A DNA stretch of 64,000 nt from an uncultured Lachnospiraceae bacterium (lineage in GTDB: Bacteria > Bacillota > Clostridia > Lachnospirales > Lachnospiraceae): positions 124,001 through 188,000 of the forward strand of contig CAJTUZ010000002.1 in NCBI GenBank assembly GCA_910579735.1, given 5' to 3'. Below the pieces are notes generated by a model, which saw only the letters and a list, made by a program, of their open reading frames with translations, did no database searches and had not been told where the DNA came from. The translations under genes were made by a program, and so were the position numbers. The first letter of the stretch is position 1; every line of letters begins with the position of its first letter. Shown here one piece after another: positions 8,142 to 15,935 of the stretch.

Positions 8142-9284
8142 ATGGTTAAGACGGGAATAGATCATATAAAAGAATATGCGGATCTGTTTCAGAACCGCAG
8201 GGTTGGCCTGCTGACAGGCATCACGGGAAGAAACAGTGAAAACCGCTCCACGATAGAGATACTGCAGGAGACCTGTGAACTCGCGGTTTTGTTCGGAGCG
8301 GAACATGGCGTGCGGGGAGATGCGGGGGCCGGCGAAGATGTGAAGACTTATACGGACAAAGCGACCGGACTGACCGTATACAGCTTATATGGGAGTGAGA
8401 GAAAACGCCTTACGAAGGAAATGTTAGATACTTTTGATGTGCTGGTTTATGATATTCAGGATGTCGGAGCACGGTTTTTCACCTTTATTTCCACCCTGCA
8501 TCATGTTCTGGAAGATTGTGCGGAGGCAGGAAAAACACTGGTCGTATTGGACAGGCCGAATCCCCTGGGGGGAGCGCTTGCAGAGGGCGGCGTTCTGGAT
8601 ATGGAATACAGCAGTTTCGTGGGCTGCTATCCGTTGGCGGCAAGATATGGACTTACCTGCGGCGAGCTGGCAGGCATGATGAATGAAGAACAAAAAATGG
8701 GATGTGATCTGCGGATTGTTCCCTGTACGGGCTGGAAGCGAAACAGTCTTTTTCCTGAATGGGGAACGATATGGCAGGCGCCGAGTCCGGCGCTCATGAC
8801 TTTTGAAACAACGCTGCTTTATGCGGGACTTTGTTTGATAGAGGGCACTAATCTGTCGGAAGGAAGGGGAACGGCGGCGCCGTTTCGGGTGATAGGAGCA
8901 GATTATGTGGATGCCGAGGAATTGATGAAGGCGTTTAATCAGGCGGGGCTTCCCGGCGTTGTTTCTACACCGGTCTGGTTTGTACCTGCGGCTTCTAAGC
9001 ACCAGGGAGAAAAATGCGGCGGTATCCTTCTGCATGTAACGGATTACAAAAAGATACGGCCCATGACGGTGAGCATCACGTTGTTAGACCTTGTCCGGAA
9101 ACTGTATCCGGAACAATACAGGGTGCTGCCGCCCTATAGAGAAGGCGGCAGACCGATGCTTGCACTTTTATCCGGTTCGGACGCACTCTTGGAAGACTGG
9201 AACAAAGATGATATCCTTTCCGCTTATGAGAGGGAAAGCCGGCATTTTGAAGAAAGAAAAAAGAAGTTTCATATTTATGAATGA
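8142..9284 (+). CDS. namZ: DUF1343 exo-beta-N-acetylmuramidase, NamZ-like
   Basis: A DUF1343 protein of 380 aa from ATG 8142. A TTG at 8124 would add six residues but has no better ribosome site. Family markers are VGLLTGITG near the start, LFGAEHGVRGDAGAGE, DIQDVGARFFTF and LEGTNLSEGRGTA-like sequence (here LIEGTNLSEGRGTAAPFR). Bacillus subtilis NamZ (YbbC) removes MurNAc from the non-reducing end of muropeptides and is encoded beside NagZ and AmiE. Here it again sits beside nagZ. Unlike the Bacillus enzyme it shows no signal peptide, so it would act on imported disaccharides in the cytoplasm. Family assignment is strong; the precise substrate is inferred. Confidence 0.85.
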   Translation: MVKTGIDHIKEYADLFQNRRVGLLTGITGRNSENRSTIEILQETCELAVLFGAEHGVRGDAGAGEDVKTYTDKATGLTVYSLYGSERKRLTKEMLDTFDVLVYDIQDVGARFFTFISTLHHVLEDCAEAGKTLVVLDRPNPLGGALAEGGVLDMEYSSFVGCYPLAARYGLTCGELAGMMNEEQKMGCDLRIVPCTGWKRNSLFPEWGTIWQAPSPALMTFETTLLYAGLCLIEGTNLSEGRGTAAPFRVIGADYVDAEELMKAFNQAGLPGVVSTPVWFVPAASKHQGEKCGGILLHVTDYKKIRPMTVSITLLDLVRKLYPEQYRVLPPYREGGRPMLALLSGSDALLEDWNKDDILSAYERESRHFEERKKKFHIYE

Positions 9285-9337
9285 CAGGGGTTTGAAGTGA
9301 TATACAGCAAAGGCGGCTCAAAAAGGAGGAAGCGTAA

Positions 9338-10888
9338 ATGGATTGGAAAATGCAGATAGGACAGCGTATTGCCGGTGGATTCCCCGGAAAGGAAATGGAC
9401 GCCGAGTTTATCCGAATGGTAAAAGAATATAAAGTCGGTAATGTCATTTTATTTGAACATAATATAGAAAGTATGCCCCAGATCAAAAGGCTTTGCCGGG
9501 AGATCCAGAAATTAGTCAGAGAAGAGACCGGACACAGCGCCTTCATTTTTATCGATCAGGAAGGAGGCGCCGTTACGAGGCTGCCGCTCGATGGATGCAG
9601 CGTGTGCGGCGCGATGGCCGTGACAGCCACGGGAGAGGCAGAGAATGCCGGGATTCTGGCCGGGATTACGGCGAGGGAATTAAGAAGCGCAGGCGTGAAT
9701 TTTAACCTGGCGCCGGACATGGATGTGAATAATAATCCGGACAATCCCGTTATCGGTGTAAGAAGTTATTCGGATCAGGCCGAAACGGTGGCGGAATATG
9801 GCGTTGCGGCGATTAAAGGATATCAGGCCGAAAATTTTCCGGTCTGTGTCAAACACTTTCCGGGACATGGCGATACGGCGACGGATTCCCACCTGGGACT
9901 GCCCATGATCGACAAATCGCTGGAAGAACTGGAAAAGCTGGAGCTGATTCCTTTCCGTGCAGCGATCGAAAATGGAATTCCGGCGGTTATGACGAGCCAT
10001 ATTCTTTTCCCGCAGCTGGAGAAAGAGAAAATTCCCTGTACGATGTCCAGGCATATTATCACGGATATCTTAAAGGGGAAGCTCGGATTCCGGGGAATGG
10101 TTTTAAGCGACTGTATGGAAATGGACGCGATCAAGAAGTACTACGGAACCGAAAACGGCGCGGCGGCAGCCCTGGAGGCGGGAGTGGATATCGTATTTAT
10201 CAGTCATACGGCTGCTCTTATAGAGAAGGGGATCCGGAAAGTTTATCAGAAAGTGGAAGAGAACAAAATCTCTTTGGAGTCGTTGGCGGAATCGGCGCAA
10301 AAGATCATTTCCTACAAAGAGCGTTATCTCAAAGAGGAATGTACCGGGCAGGATAACGAGTGGATCGGGTGTCCGAAAGAAGACAGGGCGAAAGAAAAGG
10401 AAATCCGCAAAAAATCGATCGTATTGGCAGCAGGAGAACTTTTTGCACTGGGGAAGAATCCTTTCTTTACCGGCTGTCCGGGATTTCGGGCAACCTTGGC
10501 ATCCAGCGTGGAAAACCGGATGGTTCATTTTGCGGAGTATATGAAAGAGCGTTTCGGCGGGAAGGCAGTGGTATCTTCCAAAGATCCTGACCGGAAAGAG
10601 ATCGATGATATTCTGACGGCGGCGGAAGGGGCGGACAGTATTGTTGTCAGTACGTATAATGCGCATTTGCAGCCGGGACAAATGGAGCTGGTGAGGGCGC
10701 TTGCTAAGAAGGGCGTTCCGATGATCGTGACGGCTCTGCGCAACCCGTACGAACTGGCGCAGCTGCCGGAAGGCGTGACGGGAATAGCGGCCTGGGATAA
10801 TTCCCTCATGACATTGGAGATCCTGGCAGAGGTATTTCGCGGAGATTGGAAACCGACCGGTAAAATGCCGATCAGACTTTCCGTATAA
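9338..10888 (+). CDS. nagZ: Beta-N-acetylhexosaminidase, GH3 NagZ type
   Basis: A 516-aa GH3 enzyme that releases GlcNAc from GlcNAc-MurNAc or GlcNAc-anhydroMurNAc. The NagZ signature KHFPGHGDT covers residues 172-180, with the catalytic histidine on the following loop (TDSHLGLP). The nucleophile aspartate is at about 258 (LSDCMEMDA), and FIDQEGGAVTRL is near 71-82. A C-terminal region (about 350-516) resembles the second GH3 domain, as in the Bacillus two-domain enzyme. There is no signal peptide, so it is predicted to be cytoplasmic. AAGGAGG precedes ATG 9338. It works with the NamZ-like enzyme and AnmK to break imported disaccharides into monosaccharides for MurQ and the kinase downstream. 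Confidence 0.92.
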   Translation: MDWKMQIGQRIAGGFPGKEMDAEFIRMVKEYKVGNVILFEHNIESMPQIKRLCREIQKLVREETGHSAFIFIDQEGGAVTRLPLDGCSVCGAMAVTATGEAENAGILAGITARELRSAGVNFNLAPDMDVNNNPDNPVIGVRSYSDQAETVAEYGVAAIKGYQAENFPVCVKHFPGHGDTATDSHLGLPMIDKSLEELEKLELIPFRAAIENGIPAVMTSHILFPQLEKEKIPCTMSRHIITDILKGKLGFRGMVLSDCMEMDAIKKYYGTENGAAAALEAGVDIVFISHTAALIEKGIRKVYQKVEENKISLESLAESAQKIISYKERYLKEECTGQDNEWIGCPKEDRAKEKEIRKKSIVLAAGELFALGKNPFFTGCPGFRATLASSVENRMVHFAEYMKERFGGKAVVSSKDPDRKEIDDILTAAEGADSIVVSTYNAHLQPGQMELVRALAKKGVPMIVTALRNPYELAQLPEGVTGIAAWDNSLMTLEILAEVFRGDWKPTGKMPIRLSV

Positions 10889-10946
10889 AATAAGAAACAG
10901 GCGGATGATAACAGACGCCGGCAAAGAGAAAGGCATGGTTATTTGT

Positions 10947-11849
10947 ATGAAGATTGTGGCGGGAGTAGATGGAGGCGGCACGGGAACAACGCTGGAGATA
11001 TGGGACGCTGCGGGACAAAAGAGGGACAGGAAAACATTCGGCCCCTTTAATATCAACAGCATCGGAGAACAAAACTGTAAAAGACTGCTTTCCGAGATTT
11101 TTGAGGTCATCGTGCAGGCCGGCGAATGCCGGGCGGTATGCATCGGCATTGCAGGGATCAGTAATCCGCGGGTGAGAGAGCTTGTCAAAGAAGTCTCTCT
11201 TGAATATCATCTGTCAACCGGGATCATTCTCAAAGGAGATCAGGAGATTGCGCTGTATGGCGCGATGAACGGCGGCACGGGAGCTATCCTGATCGCCGGT
11301 ACCGGCAGCATCTGTTACGGGATGGGAAGCGGCGAAACCATTGTCCGGGCCGGCGGCTGGGGACATTTGATCGATGACGAGGGAAGCGGATATGCGCTTG
11401 GAAGAGAAACCCTGGCAGCGGTTGTAAAAGCATATGATGGCAGAGGCGGGAAAACGATTTTGACTGAATTAGTCAAAGAGTTTTGGCAGATCAGCAGCAT
11501 GGAAGATCTGATTGCAAAAACTTATGCCACTTTTGATAAGAGCAATATCGCATCGCTTTCCGGCGTACTGGAGCAGGGCGCAAGAGAAGGAGATCCCATA
11601 GCGCTTGCGGTCATTCAGGAAAATGCGGTAAAATTGTGCGGATTAGTCAAGGCGGTATCCGGCAGGATTCAGGAAACGCCGCTGCCTATGGCTTTATTAG
11701 GCGGTCTTCTGACGCATGATACTGTTTTCAGGGAAGCGGTGGTCAGGAATCTTTCCAGGGAAGAGTACCATGTCGTTATCAGGGAAGCGGCAATGGATGC
11801 AGCATCAGGGGCGGCTTTATGGGCACAGAGAAGTCTTTCATGTCATTGA
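10947..11849 (+). CDS. BadF/BcrA-type ATPase family sugar kinase, MurK/NagK-like
   Basis: ASKHA-fold kinase of about 300 aa. The phosphate-1 loop is GVDGGGTGTT at the extreme N-terminus. The adenosine and phosphate-2 elements are AGTGSICYGMG and GGWGHLIDDEGSGYALG. This is the eukaryotic-type GlcNAc-kinase branch, to which MurK of Clostridium acetobutylicum (MurNAc and GlcNAc kinase) belongs. Being the last gene after nagZ, it can phosphorylate the free MurNAc and GlcNAc released by NamZ and NagZ. I start it at ATG 10947 because the phosphate loop begins there. ATG 10935 and ATG 10905 are in frame and possible. Substrate choice between GlcNAc and MurNAc is not resolved. Confidence 0.85.
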   Translation: MKIVAGVDGGGTGTTLEIWDAAGQKRDRKTFGPFNINSIGEQNCKRLLSEIFEVIVQAGECRAVCIGIAGISNPRVRELVKEVSLEYHLSTGIILKGDQEIALYGAMNGGTGAILIAGTGSICYGMGSGETIVRAGGWGHLIDDEGSGYALGRETLAAVVKAYDGRGGKTILTELVKEFWQISSMEDLIAKTYATFDKSNIASLSGVLEQGAREGDPIALAVIQENAVKLCGLVKAVSGRIQETPLPMALLGGLLTHDTVFREAVVRNLSREEYHVVIREAAMDAASGAALWAQRSLSCH

Positions 11850-11892
11850 AAGCGCCTTGTGTGCAAAGGGATGCAGGCATGAACTTTTATGA

Positions 11893-11921
11893 GTGCAATA
11901 TAGACAGAATTCCTGTATAAT
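11893..11921 (+). promoter_or_regulatory. Candidate promoter for the EamA-type gene
   Basis: A perfect TATAAT at 11916-11921 with a poor -35 (GTGCAA, 17-nt spacing), in the 166-nt gap between the kinase and the small transporter gene. Only the -10 is convincing. Confidence 0.4.
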
Positions 11922-12015
11922 GGAAACGGAAGAAAACACTGCGGCCTATGTCCGGGAAAATGGATTTCGGCAGTGAATCCGCAGCGCCGGCTCATGATAA
12001 GGAGGAAAGGGATCT

Positions 12016-12429
12016 ATGTGGCTCGTATTTGCACTATTATCAGCAGTTTTTGCAGCGCTTACTTCTATTCTGGCAAAAGTCGGCATTGAAGGCGTCAATT
12101 CTAACCTGGCGACGGCCGTCCGGACGGTGGTGGTCGTTGCGATGGCCTGGGGCATGGTGTTTTTGACGCATGCGCAGAGCGGGATCGCCGATATCAGCAA
12201 GAAGAGCTGGCTGTTTCTGATCCTGTCGGGTCTTGCAACAGGGGCATCCTGGTTATGCTATTACAGAGCGCTGCAGCTCGGCGAGGCGTCCAAAGTCGTG
12301 CCGATTGATAAATTGAGCGTAGTCATTACGATCGTCCTTGCATTTATCTTTCTGCATGAGGATTTTACAGGCAGGTCACTGATCGGCTGCATTATGATCG
12401 GCGCAGGAACATTGATCATGGTGCTGTAA
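12016..12429 (+). CDS. EamA-family small transporter, single-repeat
   Basis: A 137-aa membrane protein with about four to five hydrophobic segments. It corresponds to one EamA (DMT superfamily) repeat rather than the usual two-repeat 300-aa protein. The typical ending is seen: GASWLCYYRALQLGEASKV, then PIDKLSVVITIVLAFIFLHE. Such half-size members work as dimers. AAGGAGG precedes ATG 12016. It stands alone between the muropeptide and nucleoside operons with its own -10 box. Substrate unknown. Confidence 0.85.
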   Translation: MWLVFALLSAVFAALTSILAKVGIEGVNSNLATAVRTVVVVAMAWGMVFLTHAQSGIADISKKSWLFLILSGLATGASWLCYYRALQLGEASKVVPIDKLSVVITIVLAFIFLHEDFTGRSLIGCIMIGAGTLIMVL

Positions 12430-12613
12430 GCTGCCGCAGCCGGGGAGCGGGCGCCTGTTGGAATTTTCCTGCGGTGTATCCGATATAAAATATGTAAAAC
12501 AGATGACTGTCTTTGTCGGTAAGATGTCCGGCAGAGGCAGTTTTTGATTGGCCAAAAGAATGGTCCGGGAAGTGTGCCGCTTATTGTTTGTGCATATTGC
12601 TTCAAAATAATTT

Positions 12614-12686
12614 GGTCAAAAAATAATGATCATTTATATTTCAGATAATGCTAAAATATTATAAATGATCAAAAAATAATGACCAA
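12614..12686. promoter_or_regulatory. Two direct operator-like repeats plus inverted repeat upstream of the DeoR gene
   Basis: GGTCAAAAAATAATGATCA (from 12614) and GATCAAAAAATAATGACCA (from 12667) are near-identical direct repeats. Between them TGATCATTTATA (12627-12638) and TATAAATGATCA (12660-12671) form a perfect 12-bp inverted repeat. A third copy, TGATCAAAAATTTATGATTG, covers 12781-12800 just before the DeoR gene. Copies on both sides of the promoter suggest looping autorepression. The rest of the 384-nt gap from 12430 shows no gene. Confidence 0.6.
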
Positions 12687-12713
12687 GTTTATAAAATTAG
12701 CCAAAAATTGGGA

Positions 12714-12742
12714 TTGACATACGCAATTATATGTGATTATAT
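12714..12742 (+). promoter_or_regulatory. Strong sigma-A promoter of the DeoR gene
   Basis: A perfect TTGACA (12714-12719), a 17-nt spacer and TTATAT (12737-12742) with an upstream TGA extended -10. It lies between the second and third copies of the operator-like repeat. Confidence 0.65.
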
Positions 12743-12813
12743 ATAATTATAAGAGCGATAAATGAGTTGAGAAATAAAAATGATCAAAAATTTATGATTG
12801 AGAGGTGTACTCA

Positions 12814-13587
12814 ATGGCAGAGCACAAAAAATGGAAACGGAGAGAATCGATCCTGAACTTTTTGAAAGAACGAAAAGAGGTCAGTGTGGAAGAATTGATT
12901 CAGCATTTCGGATTGTCCCCTTCCACGATCCGCAGAGACCTGTATGTTATGGAAAAAGAGGAGATGGTCATCCGGACTTTCGGCAGCGTTCAGATCAACA
13001 AGGACTTTACGATGCTGATCCCGCATTTCGAGGAACGTTTTGCAGCCAATGCGGCGGAGAAGAAGGCGATTGCCGTGAGGCTTTGCCAGGACATTCCCGA
13101 TGGCGCATCAGTAGCGCTGGACAGCAGTACCACATGCTATTACATCGCCCAGGAATTAAAAAACCGCAGCGGAATGCAGTTTGCGACCAATTCCATTAAA
13201 ATTGCCACCTGTTTGAGCAGCAGTGAAAAAAACAACGTGATGCTGGCCGGCGGAAATTACCGCCCCCGAAACTTTGACTGTCTGGGTTCTCAGGCAATCT
13301 CCTTTTTCGGAAGCATGCGTTTTGATTATGTTATTTATTCGCCCGACCTGATCGTGCCGGGGAAAGGTATTTTTCATATCAACGGACAATTGACTGATAT
13401 TATCATTGCCATGAAAAATGCTTCCGACCATATTTTACTTGCGGCAGACCATTCCAAGTTTGAGCAGAAAGCAAACTTCAAGTCGGCCGGATTTGACGAA
13501 TTGGATACTATTTACCTTGGCCAGGATACATCAGCGGAAAATGTTGAACTTCTGAAGGCCTGCGGAACGAAGACAGTTCTCTGCTGA
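12814..13587 (+). CDS. DeoR/GlpR-family transcriptional regulator
   Basis: A 257-aa protein. An N-terminal DeoR winged helix (about 7-60, VEELIQHFGLSPSTIRRDLY) is followed by a DeoRC sugar-phosphate-sensing domain (GASVALDSSTTCYYIAQEL, LAADHSKFEQ). Start ATG 12814 is preceded by GAGAGG at 8 nt. The in-frame GTG at 12805 overlaps that ribosome site and is rejected. Family members respond to phosphorylated sugars such as deoxyribose-5-P or ribose phosphates. Immediately downstream is a nucleoside uptake and phosphorolysis operon, so a pentose-phosphate signal from nucleoside breakdown is likely. The A/T-rich repeats around its promoter are candidate binding sites. Confidence 0.9.
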   Translation: MAEHKKWKRRESILNFLKERKEVSVEELIQHFGLSPSTIRRDLYVMEKEEMVIRTFGSVQINKDFTMLIPHFEERFAANAAEKKAIAVRLCQDIPDGASVALDSSTTCYYIAQELKNRSGMQFATNSIKIATCLSSSEKNNVMLAGGNYRPRNFDCLGSQAISFFGSMRFDYVIYSPDLIVPGKGIFHINGQLTDIIIAMKNASDHILLAADHSKFEQKANFKSAGFDELDTIYLGQDTSAENVELLKACGTKTVLC

Positions 13588-13698
13588 AAATAGTACAAAC
13601 CGTAAAAAGGAGGGATGCCCGCATAAATTTAGAAGTATCCGGTAAAACCATGTTTTAATAGAAATTGTAAAATACATTACAAGAAAGGAACATAACGT

Positions 13699-14859
13699 AT
13701 GAAGGGAAAAAAGATAATCGCTGTTTTGTTAAGTACAGTCGTTTTGCTGACAGCCTGCGGCGGACAGCAAAACAATGCAGGCAATACGAATACTTCCGGT
13801 GACAATGAGGTATCTTCAGACGCATCCGGAGAAACATCCGATGAACCGGCCGCAGAGACATCCGATGAAAGCGGTCTTCGTGTGGCATTGGTAGTCAATC
13901 AACGTTTTGGAGACCAGAGTTCCGTAGATATTATTGCATCCGGTGTTGACAAAGCTGCGCAGGAGTTCGGATTTGAGGTGAAAAAGCTGGAATCAACTTC
14001 TACGGCGGCACATGAAGACGACATCCGTTCTCTGGCAAGAGAAGGTTATGATCTGATCATCACCACGTTCCCGCAGATGAGCGAAGCGACGCTTGCCGTT
14101 GCAAAAGAATATCCGGACATTAAATTTGCGGCAATTTATCAGTATATCAATGCTGAAGAGACAGAGGCAGCCAATGTCTGGAGTTCGGAATATCACGGTG
14201 AAGAATACTTTTATGTTATGGGAGCTCTCGGCGCTTATGTAAGCCAGACGGGACATATCGGTTATGTGAATGCGGCGGAAAGCCCCTCTGCCAATGCATC
14301 CATCAATGCACTTATGCTGGGCGCTTTATCCGTGAATCCTGATATTGATGTTTCCTTTACTTATGTCGGCAGCTTTGAAGATCCGGCAGCCGGCAAGGAA
14401 GTTGCTCTTTCCATGGCAGATGGAGGCGTGGATTATATCGTCGGTGATGCTGCCAAGACATCTATCGGCTGTATTGAAGGCGCCAAAGAGGCCGGGATCG
14501 CCATTTCCACGGACACAAATTTCGATTATGCTTATGAATTGTATCCCGATGGCTATTTCGCTTCGACCGGACTCGGATTTGATGAAAATGCCTATCTGGC
14601 ATGTAAGATGCTCGTAGAAGATAATTTTACCGGCGGTATCATGTCTCCTTTGGGATTAAAAGAAGGAATCTATTATATCGGTTATGATGCCCTGGAGAAA
14701 TTCTCTGCAAACGGCAGCGAATGGGGAAATATCTTTACGGACAAAGATGTCATAGCCTTTGTGAAAGATCTTGAGGCGAAGATCGTATCCGGTGAAATTA
14801 CAGTGCCTAACGACACATCCTATCCGGATTTTGACAGCCTGAAAGCCAAACAGCAATAG
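13699..14859 (+). CDS. BMP-family nucleoside-binding lipoprotein
   Basis: A 386-aa lipoprotein: signal peptide with lipobox LTAC (Cys20), a Ser/Asp/Glu/Thr-rich linker to about residue 55, then a BMP/PnrA-like binding fold (RVALVVNQRFGDQSSVDI and the later SKMADGGVDYIVGDA-like strand, here SMADGGVDYIVGDA). BMP proteins are the nucleoside receptors of the NupABC/PnrABCDE-type importers. Its ATPase and permeases are encoded at 15936-20144, with a nucleoside phosphorylase between. AAGAAAGGA precedes ATG 13699. Ligand is predicted to be a nucleoside; which one is unknown. Confidence 0.88.
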   Translation: MKGKKIIAVLLSTVVLLTACGGQQNNAGNTNTSGDNEVSSDASGETSDEPAAETSDESGLRVALVVNQRFGDQSSVDIIASGVDKAAQEFGFEVKKLESTSTAAHEDDIRSLAREGYDLIITTFPQMSEATLAVAKEYPDIKFAAIYQYINAEETEAANVWSSEYHGEEYFYVMGALGAYVSQTGHIGYVNAAESPSANASINALMLGALSVNPDIDVSFTYVGSFEDPAAGKEVALSMADGGVDYIVGDAAKTSIGCIEGAKEAGIAISTDTNFDYAYELYPDGYFASTGLGFDENAYLACKMLVEDNFTGGIMSPLGLKEGIYYIGYDALEKFSANGSEWGNIFTDKDVIAFVKDLEAKIVSGEITVPNDTSYPDFDSLKAKQQ

Positions 14860-14935
14860 TCAGACAGAAACTGAGGCAAAATACAGCATAGTACGATAAC
14901 ATAAAAATTGAATGAAACGAAAAGGATACTGAAAT

Positions 14936-15760
14936 ATGATGAATGAAGGAGTAAAATCTAATATCAAAGCGACAAAACCAGAAACAGAAAGCGGAAAAAC
15001 GTACCATATCCGAGTAGGAAACGGAGATGTTCCGGGCATCATGTTACTGCCCGGTTCGCCCGAACGCGCCATGGTCATATCGAAAAACTGGGAAGACAGC
15101 AGGGAACTGGCATTTTACAGAGAATTCCGTACCATGGTAGGCAATTACAAAGGAACACCTATCGGATGCACCTCGACCGGATGCGGACCGGTAGGCGCGG
15201 AAATTGCGATTCACGAGCTGAATGCGTCAGGCGTACATACGGCAATCCGGGTAGGCAGCACGGGAAGCATTTCACCCCGGTTCGATCTGGGAGATATCGT
15301 GATTCCCGTTGCGGCGATCCGCGCGGATGGAACATCTGACTGTTATGTGGATCGTGGTTTTCCGGCAGTGGCCAATGTAGATGTCGTAAATGCGCTGGCA
15401 CAGGCATGCGAAAATCTTGGCTATAAGTACGGATATGGACTGATGTACTGCCCTGCATCATTTTATCTCGGACAGGGAAGAAAGATCAAAGAAGAAGGAT
15501 ACTGGCCTTCTTTTGCCCCGAACATCATTCCTGATCTGCAGAGTGCGGGCGTAACCAACATTGATACCGATACATCGGGACAATATATCGTGGGTCAGCT
15601 TCACGGTATGAGGATGGGAGCGGTAATGTCCATTATCTCAAACCGCATCCGCGATACGTGGGGAGACAACGGAGGAGAAGAAAAAGTAAGCAGAGTTGCC
15701 TGTGAAGCAGTACGTATTCTGGCGGAGCAGGACAAGAAGGAAAATCCGCTGCGCCTGTAG
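14936..15760 (+). CDS. Nucleoside phosphorylase, uridine-phosphorylase-like
   Basis: A 274-aa PNP/UDP-family protein (NP-I fold). It shows the substrate loop LLPGSPERA, GCGPVGAEIAIHEL, the phosphate-contacting IRVGSTGS and VIPVAAIRADGTS. It would split imported nucleosides with phosphate into base and (deoxy)ribose-1-phosphate in the cytoplasm. The late strand (NIDTDTSGQY) differs from the usual METEA-type ribose-binding motif, so the nucleoside preference is uncertain. It lies between the BMP receptor and its ATPase genes, which firmly ties it to nucleoside salvage. ATG 14936 follows AAAAGGATA. Confidence 0.85.
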   Translation: MMNEGVKSNIKATKPETESGKTYHIRVGNGDVPGIMLLPGSPERAMVISKNWEDSRELAFYREFRTMVGNYKGTPIGCTSTGCGPVGAEIAIHELNASGVHTAIRVGSTGSISPRFDLGDIVIPVAAIRADGTSDCYVDRGFPAVANVDVVNALAQACENLGYKYGYGLMYCPASFYLGQGRKIKEEGYWPSFAPNIIPDLQSAGVTNIDTDTSGQYIVGQLHGMRMGAVMSIISNRIRDTWGDNGGEEKVSRVACEAVRILAEQDKKENPLRL

Positions 15761-15777
15761 GAGACGGTTATTTTAGA

Positions 15778-15847
15778 TGCCGGGCGTTTGCCATTTCTCA
15801 GCATGATTGGCTGTTGATCTGTATATAACGCCCGGCAGTTTTTTTTA
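15778..15847 (+). terminator. Rho-independent terminator after the phosphorylase gene
   Basis: TGCCGGGCGTT (15778-15788) and AACGCCCGGCA (15827-15837) form a perfect 11-bp stem with a long loop of about 38 nt, followed by a run of eight T. It would separate the receptor/phosphorylase transcript from the ATPase/permease genes, at least partly. Confidence 0.8.
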
Positions 15848-15860
15848 CTTTCCCGGGGAA

Positions 15861-15930
15861 AGGTCGAAAGAATTACATTCTTTCAACCGCAGGTTTGCGC
15901 CTGAGGAGGGCAGGCCTGCAGGTTGAGGAA
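15861..15930 (+). other. Structured leader ahead of the nucleoside ABC ATPase
   Basis: Two stems occur between the terminator and the ATPase start. GAAAGAAT-TAC-ATTCTTTC is the first. The second pairs TCAACCGCAGG with CCTGCAGGTTGA (one bulge). The second stem ends next to the ribosome site GAGGAAAGGA, so it may affect translation. I could not match it to a known riboswitch. Confidence 0.35.
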
Positions 15931-15935
15931 AGGAC

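Noticed and set aside
8424..9035. Long minus-strand frames inside the NamZ-like and other genes
   Set aside because: They are antisense shadows of well-supported genes with no ribosome sites and unnatural composition (rich in Arg/His/Ser).
15861..15930. Purine-type riboswitch before the nucleoside ABC genes
   Set aside because: Two hairpins are present but the conserved purine-aptamer loops are not; called only a structured leader.
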